A stretch of DNA of 64,000 bases from Pseudacidovorax intermedius (GCF_001476815.1 NZ_LDSL01000033.1:1-64000), one strand, 5' to 3'. Counted from the first letter of the stretch, positions 15,028 to 24,940 are shown. Notes: generated by a model not told the origin, from the sequence alone. Numbers and translations: made by a program.

Positions 15028-16539
15028 TTACTCCTCCACGAACGCCTCTTCCCGCTTCGCCTTCACCGCCGGCAGCAGCACGATCACCAGCAGCAGTGCG
15101 GATGCCGCCAGCAGGCTGGCCGAGATGGGCCGCGAGACCAGCACGCCCCAGTCCCCACGCGACAGCAGCAGCGCCCGGCGCAGGTTCTCTTCCATCATCG
15201 GCCCCAGGATGAAGCCCAGCAGTAGTGGCGCCGGCTCGCACTTGAGCTTGAGGAAGGCATAGCCCACCACGCCGAACACGGCCACCATCCAGACGTCGAA
15301 GGTGTTGTTGTTCTCCGAGTACACGCCCACGGCGCAGAACAGCACGATGGCCGGGAAGAGCCACTTGTAGGGAATGGTCAGCAGCTTGATCCACACGCCG
15401 ATCAGCGGCAGGTTCAGGATGATGAGCATCAGGTTGCCGATCCACATCGAGGCGATCAGGCCCCAGAACAGCTCGGGGTTGCTGGTCATCACCTGCGGGC
15501 CGGGCTGGATGTTGTGGATGGTCATGGCACCGACCATCAGCGCCATCACCGGATTGGGCGGGATGCCCAGCGTCAGCAGCGGGATGAAGGAGGTCTGCGC
15601 GCCGGCGTTGTTGGCCGACTCGGGGCCCGCCACGCCGCGGATGTTGCCCTTGCCGAAGGGCACCTCGCCGGGGGCGCGGCGCATCTTCTTCTCCAGCGTG
15701 TACGAGGCGAAGGAGGACAGCAGCGCGCCGCCGCCCGGCAGGATGCCCAGCGCCGAGCCCAGCGCCGTGCCGCGCAGCACCGCGGGCGTCATGCGCTTGA
15801 AGTCGGCGGCCGTCGGCCACAGGCCCTTGACCTTGGCCGTGAACACCTCGCGCTGCTCCGCCGGCTGCGACAGGTTGCCGATGATCTCGCCGTAGCCGAA
15901 CACGCCCATGGCGATGGCGATGAAGCCGATGCCGTCGGTGAGTTCCGGAATGTCGAAGCTATAGCGGGCCACGCCCGAGTTCACGTCCGTGCCCACCAAG
16001 CCCAGGGCCAGGCCCAGCAGGATCATGGTGATGGCCTTGAGCAGCGAGCCCGAGGCCAGCACCACCGCACCGATCAGGCCCAGGATCATCAGGCTGAAGT
16101 ACTCGGCCGGGCCGAACTTGAAGGCCAGCTCGGTCAGCGGCGGCGCGAAGGCGGCCAGGATGATGGTGCCCACGCAACCGGCGAAGAAGGAGCCCAGGCC
16201 CGCGGCGGCAAGGGCCGGTCCGGCGCGTCCCTGCCGGGCCATCTGGTAGCCGTCGATCACCGTGACCACGGACGACGATTCGCCCGGCAGGTTGACCAGG
16301 ATGGCGGTGGTCGATCCGCCGTACTGCGCCCCGTAGTAGATGCCCGCCAGCATGATCAGCGCCGACACCGGCGGCAGCGCGTAGGTGGCCGGCAGCAGCA
16401 TGGCGATGGTGGCGACCGGGCCGATGCCCGGCAGCACGCCGATCAGCGTGCCCAGCAGGCAGCCGACGAAGGCGTAGACGAGGTTCTGGAATGTGAAGGC
16501 GACGCCGAAGCCGATCGCTAGGTTGTTGAAGAGGTCCAT
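15028..16539 (-). CDS. tctA: Tripartite tricarboxylate transporter, large permease TctA
   Basis: A 503-residue polytopic membrane protein with about eleven hydrophobic segments. The two conserved glycine/proline signatures are visible: GVLPGIGPVATIAMLLPATY near residue 40 and ALGILPGGGALLSSFASYTLE (split) near 260. It drives Na+ or H+-coupled uptake of a carboxylate handed over by a periplasmic receptor. The ATG at 16539 is 37 bases after tctB. No tctC receptor gene adjoins the pair. Bug/TctC-type genes at 26918 (frameshifted) and 49321 are candidates to work with it, or the receptor lies elsewhere. Confidence 0.94.
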   Translation of the reverse strand: MDLFNNLAIGFGVAFTFQNLVYAFVGCLLGTLIGVLPGIGPVATIAMLLPATYALPPVSALIMLAGIYYGAQYGGSTTAILVNLPGESSSVVTVIDGYQMARQGRAGPALAAAGLGSFFAGCVGTIILAAFAPPLTELAFKFGPAEYFSLMILGLIGAVVLASGSLLKAITMILLGLALGLVGTDVNSGVARYSFDIPELTDGIGFIAIAMGVFGYGEIIGNLSQPAEQREVFTAKVKGLWPTAADFKRMTPAVLRGTALGSALGILPGGGALLSSFASYTLEKKMRRAPGEVPFGKGNIRGVAGPESANNAGAQTSFIPLLTLGIPPNPVMALMVGAMTIHNIQPGPQVMTSNPELFWGLIASMWIGNLMLIILNLPLIGVWIKLLTIPYKWLFPAIVLFCAVGVYSENNNTFDVWMVAVFGVVGYAFLKLKCEPAPLLLGFILGPMMEENLRRALLLSRGDWGVLVSRPISASLLAASALLLVIVLLPAVKAKREEAFVEE

Positions 16540-16576
16540 GAGGCCCGTGTTCTTGTATGTCTCTGGAGAAAGGGGA

Positions 16577-17062
16577 TCAGGCGATGAACGTGGGCCAGAC
16601 CGGGAACTGCAGCTTGAGTGCGACGACGAAGGCGAGGTAGCTGCCCACCGCCAGGATGGTGGCCAGCACCAGCGAGGACTTCACGCTGAAATGGTCGCCC
16701 GCCAGGTTGGCGATGAAGGTGAGCGCATAGATGGCCACGATCAGCCCCATGGGCGGCAGCCCGATGCTGGGCAGGCCGCCCAGCAGCACGCCGAAGGCCA
16801 GGTTGGCGCCGATGATGAAGATGAGCGGCCGCCAGGCGATGCGGCCGATGGGCTCGCCGTCCTCGGTGTCCACCGTCATCGCCTTGAGCGTGATCAGCGT
16901 GCCCATGATGGCGATGAGCACGCCGACGATGAGCGGAAAGTAGCCCGGGCCCATGCGGGCGCCGTCGCCCACCGTGTACGAGGTGGCGCCCCAGGCGAAC
17001 GCCACGCCGAAGGCGCAGAACAGCGCGCCCGAAAAGAAATCTCTTTGACTCTTGATCTTCAC
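16577..17062 (-). CDS. tctB: Tripartite tricarboxylate transporter, small permease TctB
   Basis: A 161-residue protein with four hydrophobic segments and the loop ARMGPGYFPLIVG, the family hallmark. I chose the GTG at 17062, since AAGGAG lies nine bases upstream and the first residues (MKIKSQRDFFSG) match the usual start; longer frames would add an improbable Cys-rich leader. It partners TctA in the membrane. It is the first gene of the operon; the 180 bases upstream hold no obvious receptor. Confidence 0.9.
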   Translation of the reverse strand: MKIKSQRDFFSGALFCAFGVAFAWGATSYTVGDGARMGPGYFPLIVGVLIAIMGTLITLKAMTVDTEDGEPIGRIAWRPLIFIIGANLAFGVLLGGLPSIGLPPMGLIVAIYALTFIANLAGDHFSVKSSLVLATILAVGSYLAFVVALKLQFPVWPTFIA

Positions 17063-17245
17063 CCTGCAGGTCTCCTTGATCGTTGATGCATCCGCGCACG
17101 GCGGCAGGTCCGCCACATCGGGGCGGGAAGCGGGCGCGATCGTAGGAAAGGGGGCCTGCGCCGTGGGTTACAGGAACATTGCCATTCGGCAATGTGGGCG
17201 GCAGGGGAAGACCGTCGAGGCGATGCGGCGCATGGCGCGCCGGCT

Positions 17246-17632
17246 TCAGACGTGCAGGATGCGTTCGCTGTAGCGCGCGACCAGCGGATCGTGCGTCAGC
17301 AGGTGCATGGGCTCGACCAGGGCCTGGGCCACGAGCAGGCGGTCGAACGGGTCCTTGTGGTGGGCAGGCAGCGCCTCGACCTCGACGATGTGCTCGGGCT
17401 TGATCGACAGCAACTGGTAGCCCGCCTCACGGAAGTAGCGCCAGGCCTCTTCACTGCCGACCGGCATGTCGCCACGGCCGAGCGAATGCTTGATGCCGAT
17501 TTCCCACAGCGAGGCCACGCTGACCCACACCGTGGCGCGCGGCGATGCGATGCGCTCTCGTGCGGCTTGCGAAAGCCGTGGACTGTCCGTGATCGCCCAG
17601 AGCGCGATGTGGGTGTCCAGCAGCAGGTTCAA
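17246..17632 (-). CDS. PIN-domain toxin, VapC family
   Basis: A 128-residue PIN-domain ribonuclease. The four acidic positions are seen: Asp in LLLDTHIALW, Glu in SLWEIGIK, Asp in KDPFDRLL, and Asp in THDPLVAR. It should cleave RNA (tRNA or rRNA in known relatives) when its antitoxin is degraded. The start is a TTG that overlaps the antitoxin stop (TTGA), giving MNLLLDTHI, exactly the family's N-terminus; no ATG is suitably placed. Antitoxin first with an overlap is the standard arrangement. Confidence 0.9.
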   Translation of the reverse strand: MNLLLDTHIALWAITDSPRLSQAARERIASPRATVWVSVASLWEIGIKHSLGRGDMPVGSEEAWRYFREAGYQLLSIKPEHIVEVEALPAHHKDPFDRLLVAQALVEPMHLLTHDPLVARYSERILHV

Positions 17633-17877
17633 GACTTGACCTCGCCGGTGAACAGCGCCGCCACCTCGTCGTTGTACGCATCGATGGAGTCCGGCACGAC
17701 GAATTTGCCTTTGGCCACGCCGATGCGCTTCTGCGCCGCGGATTGATCCACCGGCACCAGTTTGGCGACGGGCCGGCCATGGCGGGCGATGACGATCTCG
17801 CTCTCGGCACCGGCCTCGATGGCCTCGACCAGGCGCGACAGCGAGGATTTGGCTTCGAACATGTTGACGGGTTGCAT
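17629..17877 (-). CDS. Phd/YefM-family antitoxin
   Basis: An 82-residue antitoxin. The N-terminal half (NMFEAKSSLSRLVEAIEAG split, IVIARHGRPVAKLVP) is the Phd/YefM DNA-binding fold; the C-terminal half (residues 50-82) is charged and likely folds on the toxin. It binds VapC and represses its own promoter, where two short palindromes sit at 17898-17916. The ribosome site is weak; a second Met five codons on is an alternative start. Confidence 0.88.
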   Translation of the reverse strand: MQPVNMFEAKSSLSRLVEAIEAGAESEIVIARHGRPVAKLVPVDQSAAQKRIGVAKGKFVVPDSIDAYNDEVAALFTGEVKS

Positions 17878-17897
17878 GGCCGGCTCGGGGGGTGAAG

Positions 17898-17916
17898 TTA
17901 GCTAAGGTTAGTCTAA
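17898..17916. promoter_or_regulatory. Toxin-antitoxin operator (tandem palindromes)
   Basis: TTAGCTAA (17898-17905) and TTAGTCTAA (17908-17916) are two adjacent perfect palindromes sharing TTAG/CTAA arms, 21 bases before the antitoxin ATG in an AT-rich patch. Tandem half-site palindromes are the usual targets of Phd/YefM dimers and their toxin complexes. Confidence 0.65.
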
Positions 17917-17948
17917 ATTCTTTGCTGCAAGGGCGAAAGCCAGGCGCT

Positions 17949-19325
17949 TCAGGCCGTCTCTGCAAGGGCGCTCAACGTCAACCGCATGCGCAGGCCGGGC
18001 GCCGCATCCTCGGCCTGCAGGCTGCCGCCATGCAGGGCGGCGACGGCGCGCACGCTGGCCAGGCCCAGGCCGTGGCCGGGCAGCTCGGGCCGCAGGCGGG
18101 TGAAGCGCTGGCCGATGCGGGCCAGGTCGGCGGCGGGCACGCCGGGGCCGTCGTCCTGCACCTCGACCACGGCCTGGCCGTCGGCATCCACAGCCGTGCC
18201 GACGCGCACGGTGCAGCCGGGCCCACCGTACTTGAGCGCGTTGTCGACCAGGTTGGCGATGGCGCCGGCCAGCAGGTCGCGGTCGCCGTGCACCCGCGCG
18301 TCGTCGGCAGGCTCGCGCAGCAGCCGCGCGCCCTGCTGCTCGGCGACGGCCTCGTACAGCTCCAGCACGTCGTCGGCGATGGCATGCAGCGCCACCGGCG
18401 CGAAGTCGCGGCGGCGGGCGCCGGCCTCGGCTTCGGCGATCTGCAGCAGCTTCTGGAACACGGTGCCCAGCTCCTGCAGTTCCTGCACGGCACGGTCGAT
18501 GGCCTCGCGGCGCGCGGCGTCGGGCACCTCGGGCGCTTGCGCGGCCTGCAGGCCCAGCAGCGCGCGGGTCAGCGGCGTGCGCAGCTCGTGCGCCACGGTG
18601 TCGGAAACCTGGCGCACGCCCGCCATCAGCGACTCGATGCGGTCGAGCATGGCGTTGATGTCCTGGCCCAGGCGCGCGAATTCGTCGTCGCCCGCGGCGA
18701 TGTCCACCCGCTCGGCCAGCCGGCCTTCCTCGGCGATGCGGCCGGCCGTGCGGCGCACCCGGCCCACGGCCTGCTCCAGCTCCTGCCGGAAGACGAAGAC
18801 ACCACCCACCAGCAGCAGCAGCGCGATCAGGCCCGCGGCGGCACTGGCGCTGATGACCAGCGATTCCAGCGCGTCCTGGTCGCTCAGGTCGTGGCCGACC
18901 ACGAGCAGCGCGTCACCGGGCAGGCGGCGCACGGCCAGGTAGCCGGTGATGGCGCTGCCGCCGCGCTGCACGCGCTGCTGGCCGTCGCGGTTGCCGGTGG
19001 CGTCCGCCGGAAGCGCGTCCAGGTTGCCGGCCAGGCGCGTGCCGTCGGGCTGCCACAGGCCGTAGAGCTCGGTGTCGGACTGGCGGCCGTCGGCCAGCGC
19101 GCGGCCGATGGCGGCGGCCACCGCGTCCAGGCCTTCCCGCTCGGCGCGCGCCTGCATCTGCGTCGTGGCGGTGCCCACCTGCCGCGCGATGCGCTGGTGC
19201 AGCACGCCCACGGTCTGCAGGTAGACGATGGCCAGCGCCGCCATCATGGTGATGGCCACGAGCACGGCGTACTGGAAGGCGAGCCGGAAGCCCACCGAGG
19301 CCCACAGCCGGCGCCAGGCGCCCAT
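17949..19325 (-). CDS. Sensor histidine kinase
   Basis: A 458-residue membrane kinase. Transmembrane helix 1 spans about residues 15-38; a periplasmic domain of roughly 120 residues follows; helix 2 is about 165-190 (AAAGLIALLLLVGGVFVF split), then HAMP. The phosphorylated His is in SDTVAHELRTPL, the N box is LVDNALKYG, and the G boxes are DDGPGV and GHGLGL. The ATG overlaps the response-regulator stop (TGATG). It pairs with the regulator at 19325-20044. The stimulus is unknown. Confidence 0.93.
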   Translation of the reverse strand: MGAWRRLWASVGFRLAFQYAVLVAITMMAALAIVYLQTVGVLHQRIARQVGTATTQMQARAEREGLDAVAAAIGRALADGRQSDTELYGLWQPDGTRLAGNLDALPADATGNRDGQQRVQRGGSAITGYLAVRRLPGDALLVVGHDLSDQDALESLVISASAAAGLIALLLLVGGVFVFRQELEQAVGRVRRTAGRIAEEGRLAERVDIAAGDDEFARLGQDINAMLDRIESLMAGVRQVSDTVAHELRTPLTRALLGLQAAQAPEVPDAARREAIDRAVQELQELGTVFQKLLQIAEAEAGARRRDFAPVALHAIADDVLELYEAVAEQQGARLLREPADDARVHGDRDLLAGAIANLVDNALKYGGPGCTVRVGTAVDADGQAVVEVQDDGPGVPAADLARIGQRFTRLRPELPGHGLGLASVRAVAALHGGSLQAEDAAPGLRMRLTLSALAETA

Positions 19326-20044
19326 CAGGCGGATGACTCCCCGGGCTCCGGCGCAGCGAGCCGATAGCCCACGCCGCGCTCGGTGTGGATCAGCGGCGGC
19401 CCGCCGGCGCCGTCGAGCTTGGTGCGCAGGCGGCTGATCTGCACGTCGATGACGTTGGTCTGCGGGTCGAACTGGTAGTCCCACACGGCCTCGAGCAGCA
19501 TGGTGCGGGTCATGACCTGGCCGGCGTTGAGCATCAGGCAGGTCAGCAGGCGGAACTCGCGCGGCTGCAGCGCCAGCGGCCTGCCGCCGCGCTCGGCCTT
19601 GCGCGCACCCAGGTCCAGCCGCAGGTCGGCCACCTGCAGCACGCGCTGCTCGGGGCCGGCGCGGGTGCGGCGAACCAGGGCCTCGGCCCGCGCTGCCAGC
19701 TCGGAGAAGGCGAAGGGCTTGGCCAGGTAGTCGTCGCCGCCGGCCTTGAGGCCGCGCACCCGCTCGTCCAGCGCGCTCAGGGCGCTGAGCACCAGCACCG
19801 GCGTGCGCAGGCCCAGGCCGCGCAGGGTCGAGAGGATGGCCAGCCCGTCGATGCCGTTGGGCAGCATGCGGTCGAGGATGACCAGGTCCCAGGCCTCGCC
19901 GGTGGCGCGGGCCAGCGCCTCGGCGCCGTCGCGGCTGATGGCCACGGTGTGGCCCATGGCGCGCAGGCCGTCGGCGATGTAGCGCGCGTTGGAGGCATCG
20001 TCCTCCACCAGCAGGCAGCGCCAGGGCAGGGCGGTATCGCTCAT
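19325..20044 (-). CDS. OmpR/PhoB-family response regulator
   Basis: A 239-residue regulator. The receiver domain (1-125) has the acidic pair VEDD, the phosphoacceptor Asp in LVILDRMLPN, and the conserved Lys in LAKPF. Residues about 140-232 form the PhoB winged helix (LALQPREFRLLTCLMLNAGQ, then VIDVQISRLRTKLD). Its ATG overlaps the recJ stop by four bases (ATGA), so it is translated from a recJ-containing message. It likely responds to the kinase at 17949. Confidence 0.93.
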   Translation of the reverse strand: MSDTALPWRCLLVEDDASNARYIADGLRAMGHTVAISRDGAEALARATGEAWDLVILDRMLPNGIDGLAILSTLRGLGLRTPVLVLSALSALDERVRGLKAGGDDYLAKPFAFSELAARAEALVRRTRAGPEQRVLQVADLRLDLGARKAERGGRPLALQPREFRLLTCLMLNAGQVMTRTMLLEAVWDYQFDPQTNVIDVQISRLRTKLDGAGGPPLIHTERGVGYRLAAPEPGESSA

Positions 20045-21855
20045 CCGGGCAGCTCGGCGCCTTCGACCATCAGGCGCAGCCGGCGCACGCCCTGCCATTC
20101 GTCCGCATCGAGGCGGAAGGCCAGGCGCACGCGCGGCGGCAGCGGCTCGGTCTGGCCGAACCAGATGCCGTCCACCGGCTGGCCCGCCAGGCGCAGCTTG
20201 AGCGACAGGTGCTTCTCGCCCACCAGCCGTTGCGACACCACCTCGACCTCGTCGCTGAAGGTGGGCGGCGCGAAGCCCTGGCCCCACACCTCGCGGTGCA
20301 GGGTGTCGACCAGCTCCACGCGCAGGTATTCGCGGTCGATGGGGCCGTCGGTCTCCAGCCGGCGGGTCAGCGTGGCGGCGTCCAGCCATTCGGCGGCGAC
20401 CTGGGCCAGGGCGCGCTCGAACACCGGGAACTGCTCGCGCGCGATGGTGCAGCCCGCCGCCATCGCATGGCCGCCGAAGCGCAGCAGCACGCCGGGGTGG
20501 CGCTTGGCCACCAGGTCCAGCGCATCGCGCAGGTGGAAGCCGGGGATCGAGCGGCCCGAGCCCTTGAGCTCGTGCGACTTGCCTTCGGCACCGCTGGCCG
20601 CGAAGACGAACACCGGCCGGTGGTGCCGGTCCTTGAGGCGCGAGGCCACGATGCCGACCACGCCTTCGTGGAACTCGGGGTCGAACACGCTGATGGCGGC
20701 GGGCATGCTGGCGACGGGCCGGTCCTGGCCCTCCACCGCCTGCTGCATGCCGAACAACGACTCGGCGAGGCGGATGGCCTGCTCGCGCATGCCGCCTTCG
20801 ATGTCGCGGCGCTCGCGGTTGATGCCGTCCAGCAGCTTCGCCAGTTCGTCGGCGCGGCCGGGGTCGTCGGTGAGCAGGCATTCGATGCCCAGCGTCATGT
20901 CGGCCAGCCGGCCGGCGGCGTTGATCCGTGGGCCGAGGGCGAAGCCGAAGTCGAAGGTGGTGGCCACCTCGGGCCGGCGGCCGGCAGCGCGGAAGAGGGC
21001 GGCCAGGCCGCAGGGCATGGCGCCGGCGCGGATGCGGCGCAGGCCCTGGGCGACCAGGCGGCGGTTGTTGGCGTCCAGCCGGACCACGTCGGCGACGGTG
21101 CCGAGGGCCACCAGGGGCAGCAGCACGTCCAGCTTGGGTTGCTGAACGGGCGCCGCCACCTTGCCCGCTGCGCGTGCTTCGCCATCCGCCGAAGACGTGG
21201 GCCCGGCGGCGGGCCGGCCGTCGTAGGCGCCGCGCGCGCGGAGTTCGGCGCGCAGGGCCAGCAGCACATAGAACATCACGCCCACGCCGGCGATGCTCTT
21301 GCTGGCGAAGTCGCACCCGGGCTGGTTGGGGTTGACCAGCACGTCGGCGGCGGGCAGTTCGGGCCCGGGCAGGTGGTGGTCGGTCACCAGCACGGACAGG
21401 CCCAGTTCTCGCGCACGGGCCACGCCCTCCACGCTGGCGATGCCGTTGTCCACCGTCAGCAGCAGGTCGGCACCGGTGGCGGCCACGCGCTCGGCGATGG
21501 GCGGTGTCAGGCCGTAGCCGTCGGTCACGCGGTCGGGCACCAGGTACTGCACGTGGCGTGCGCCCAGCAGGCGCAGTCCGCGCAGCGCGACGGCGCAGGC
21601 GGTGGCGCCGTCGCAGTCGTAATCGGCCACCACGCAGATGCGGCGGTCAGCGGCGATGGCGTCGGCCAGCAGGCGGGCGGCGGCCTCGGCGCCGCGCAGG
21701 CCGGCGGGCGGCAGCAGGCGGGCCAGGCCGTCGTCCAGTTCGTCGGCGGAGGCCACGCCGCGCGCGGCATACAGGCGCGCCAGCAGCGGATGCAGGCCGG
21801 CCTGTTCCAGCGCCCAGGCGGTGCGCGGCGGTACGTCGCGGGGAATGATCTTCAC
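20041..21855 (-). CDS. recJ: Single-stranded-DNA-specific 5'-3' exonuclease RecJ
   Basis: A 604-residue DHH-superfamily nuclease that acts in RecF-pathway recombination and mismatch repair. Motif I is VVADYDCDGATA, the DHH motif is VTDHHLPG, and the DHHA1 motif is RFGGHAMAAG. Length is slightly more than E. coli RecJ because of a low-complexity insert (about residues 240-270, rich in Ala/Gly/Pro). The GTG at 21855 overlaps the previous stop (GTGA) and gives MKIIPR, the usual start. It is coupled downstream to a two-component system, which is unusual. Confidence 0.94.
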   Translation of the reverse strand: MKIIPRDVPPRTAWALEQAGLHPLLARLYAARGVASADELDDGLARLLPPAGLRGAEAAARLLADAIAADRRICVVADYDCDGATACAVALRGLRLLGARHVQYLVPDRVTDGYGLTPPIAERVAATGADLLLTVDNGIASVEGVARARELGLSVLVTDHHLPGPELPAADVLVNPNQPGCDFASKSIAGVGVMFYVLLALRAELRARGAYDGRPAAGPTSSADGEARAAGKVAAPVQQPKLDVLLPLVALGTVADVVRLDANNRRLVAQGLRRIRAGAMPCGLAALFRAAGRRPEVATTFDFGFALGPRINAAGRLADMTLGIECLLTDDPGRADELAKLLDGINRERRDIEGGMREQAIRLAESLFGMQQAVEGQDRPVASMPAAISVFDPEFHEGVVGIVASRLKDRHHRPVFVFAASGAEGKSHELKGSGRSIPGFHLRDALDLVAKRHPGVLLRFGGHAMAAGCTIAREQFPVFERALAQVAAEWLDAATLTRRLETDGPIDREYLRVELVDTLHREVWGQGFAPPTFSDEVEVVSQRLVGEKHLSLKLRLAGQPVDGIWFGQTEPLPPRVRLAFRLDADEWQGVRRLRLMVEGAELPG

Positions 21856-22829
21856 AGCGACTCCAGCACGGCGGCGACGCCGGGCGTGCGCTGCAGCCAG
21901 CGCTGCAGCAGGCCGCGCCGCCCCTGGTAGCGGCGGGCGGCGCGGTCGCCGCACAGGGTCAGGGCCACGGGCTCGCCGGCACGGCTGCGGGCCAGGCATT
22001 GCGCGATGGGGCCGGCGTCGAGCGCGGCCCAGGCGGCGGCCCAGGCCTCGCCATGGTCGTCCAGCGCGGCGGCGCGCAGGCGCTCGTCCACGGCCGGCAG
22101 GCTGGCCGGTGGCTGCACGATGGCGGCGCGGCCGGTGCCGCTGAACCACAGAGAATTGACCAGCAACTGGCGGCGCTCGCCACGCGCGTCGTTGACCGGG
22201 TGGTTGTAGAGCAGCATCTGCATCTCGTTCTGCAGCCGTCGCAGGGTGCGGGCGCCATCGGCCATGGGCAGCCAGGCGTCCAGCGGCTGGCCGATGGCGC
22301 GGTCGAGCGAGGCCGTGGGCAGCTGGTCGAACACCGGCCCGCTGGCCAGCCAGGTGCCGGGCGCGTCGGTGGCGAAGAGATGGATCTCGTCCTCTTCGAA
22401 GAAGGGCCGCACGGCGGCCAGCAGCGCCTGCGATTCGGCGGGCTGCACGGCCAGGTGGGCCGGGTCGGTCAGCACCACCTCGCTCATGCCGGCCTGCCAG
22501 TGGCACAGCGTGACCCAGGCCCAGGCCTGGTCGGCGGCGCCGGGCAGGCCGGCGCGGCGGGCGGCCAGGGCGGCCCAGGGCAGGGTGCCGTCGGCGGCGG
22601 CGGGCAGGCCCAGCGCGGCGGCGCGGGCGCGCTCGTGCGGCGGGTTCAGGCTGTGTTCGTCCTGCGCGTCGGCCGCGGCCTCGGGCAGGCGGGCGAGCAG
22701 GGCTGCCAGGTTGGGCAGCGTCAGGCCGGGCAGGGCGGCCTGGCAGGCGGGCGTGCGCCGGCCGGCGAAGGGGACGATCAGGTGCAAGGGGGACGAAGCA
22801 GGGGACTGGGCGTCGGCGGAAGGCGACAT
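21852..22829 (-). CDS. Putative cofactor-independent phosphoglycerate-mutase-like protein (RpfE-like)
   Basis: A 325-residue protein of the type usually found directly before recJ in Burkholderiales and often labelled phosphoglycerate mutase. I recognise the family context and the opening LHLIVPFAGRR and the segment GPVFDQLPTASLDRAIGQPL (split), but I cannot see the metal-binding Asp/His set of true iPGMs, so catalytic function is doubtful. It starts at an ATG at 22829, has a Pro/Ala-rich composition, and is the first gene of the chain with recJ. A divergent promoter region shared with lolC lies upstream. Confidence 0.6.
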   Translation of the reverse strand: MSPSADAQSPASSPLHLIVPFAGRRTPACQAALPGLTLPNLAALLARLPEAAADAQDEHSLNPPHERARAAALGLPAAADGTLPWAALAARRAGLPGAADQAWAWVTLCHWQAGMSEVVLTDPAHLAVQPAESQALLAAVRPFFEEDEIHLFATDAPGTWLASGPVFDQLPTASLDRAIGQPLDAWLPMADGARTLRRLQNEMQMLLYNHPVNDARGERRQLLVNSLWFSGTGRAAIVQPPASLPAVDERLRAAALDDHGEAWAAAWAALDAGPIAQCLARSRAGEPVALTLCGDRAARRYQGRRGLLQRWLQRTPGVAAVLESL

Positions 22830-22934
22830 GGGCCGTATTGTCGCGTCCGACGCGGGGCCTCGTGGCGCGGTGCCACAATGCCCGGCCCGGCTTCCCGGGG
22901 GCTTCCGGCGCCACGCGGCGCCGTCTTCGCATCC

Positions 22935-24183
22935 ATGCCTCTTCCGTACGAACTGCAGCTCGGCTGGCGCTACACGCGCGCGGGCCGGGCCACCCGCCGC
23001 AACGGCTTCATCTCCTTCATCTCCGGCGTGTCCATGGCGGGCATCGCCCTGGGCGTGGCGGCGCTGATCATCGTGCTGTCGGTGATGAACGGCTTCCAGA
23101 AGGAGGTGCGCGACCGCATGCTGGGCGTGGTCTCGCACATCGAGATCTTCTCGCGCGACGGCCAGGCGCTGCCCGAGCTGCAGCCCATCATGGACGCGGC
23201 CCGCAAGAATCCCGAAGTCATCGGCGCCGCGCCCTTCATCGCCACGCAGGCGCTGATCGCCCGCGGCGAGGACATGAAGGGCGCGCTGGTGCGCGGCATC
23301 GAGCCCAAGCTGGAGCCCGAGGTCACCGACTTCTCCAGCACGGCGCAGAAGGGCGCGCTCGACAGGCTGGTGCCCGGCCAGTTCGGCATCGTGCTCGGCA
23401 GCGAGCTGGCGCGCCAGCTATACGTGCGTGACGGCGACCAGGTGACGCTGATCGCGCCGGGCGGCCAGGTCACGCCGGCCGGCGTGGTGCCGCGGCTCAA
23501 GCAGTTCACCGTGGTGGGTACCTTTGAATCGGGCCACTACGAGTACGACTCTGCGCTGGCGATGATCAACGAGCAGGACGCGGCCAAGGTCTTCCGGCTG
23601 GAGGGCCCGACCGGCATCCGCCTCAAGCTGCGCAACCTGGACGACGCGCGCGAGGTGGCCGACGAGCTGGCCAAGACGCTGCCGGGCCAGTTCCTCATCC
23701 GCGACTGGACGCGGCAGAACAAGACGTGGTTCGCGGCCGTGCAGGTCGAGAAACGCATGATGTTCATCATCCTCACGCTGATCGTGGCCGTGGCCGCCTT
23801 CAACCTGGTGAGCACGCTGGTGATGACCGTGACCGACAAGCGCGCCGACATCGCCATCCTGCGCACGCTGGGCGCGAGTCCGAAAAGCATCATGGGCATC
23901 TTCGTGGTGCAGGGCGCCATGGTCGGCGTGATCGGCACCTTCGCCGGCCTGGGGCTGGGCCTGCTGGTGGCCTACAACATCGACGTCATCGTGCCGGCCA
24001 TCGAGCGGCTGCTGCACACGCACTTTCTGCCGCAGGACATCTACCTCATCAGCCGCATGCCCAGCGACCCGCAGCGCAGCGACATCATGCCCATCGCCAT
24101 CATCTCCCTGGTGCTGGCCTTCGTGGCCACGCTCTACCCCAGCTGGCGCGCCAGCCGTGTGAATCCGGCGGAGGCTTTGCGGT

Positions 24184-24191
<8 letters not shown>
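22935..24191 (+). CDS. lolC: Lipoprotein-releasing ABC transporter permease LolC/E
   Basis: A 418-residue MacB/FtsX-type permease. One membrane helix near the N-terminus (about residues 25-50, with the family motif [16 protein letters not shown]), a large periplasmic domain, then three helices in the last 150 residues. It extracts outer-membrane lipoproteins from the inner membrane for LolA. Only one LolC/E gene is present, as in many non-enteric bacteria, implying a homodimer with LolD. It overlaps lolD by eight bases. Confidence 0.93.
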
Positions 24192-24861
<670 letters not shown>

Positions 24862-24862
24862 G

Positions 24863-24878
24863 CGCTCCAGCTGGAGCG
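24863..24878. repeat. 16-base perfect palindrome
   Basis: CGCTCCAGCTGGAGCG lies immediately after the lolD stop and 62 bases before hicA. There is no loop or T-run, so it looks more like a protein-binding site than a terminator. It may belong to hicAB regulation, which is a guess. Confidence 0.4.
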
Positions 24879-24902
24879 ACGCCCCCATCGCTCGATGTGC
24901 AC

Positions 24903-24940
24903 TTGCGCAAAATTGCGCAGTTTTGTGTAGAGTTGCGCAA
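24903..24940 (+). promoter_or_regulatory. hicAB promoter region with three TTGCGCA repeats
   Basis: TTGCGCAA occurs at 24903-24910 and 24933-24940, and TTGCGCAG at 24913-24920. The octamer is itself palindromic, and the last copy runs into the hicA start codon. Several operator copies covering promoter and start fit autorepression by the ribbon-helix-helix domain of HicB. Confidence 0.6.
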
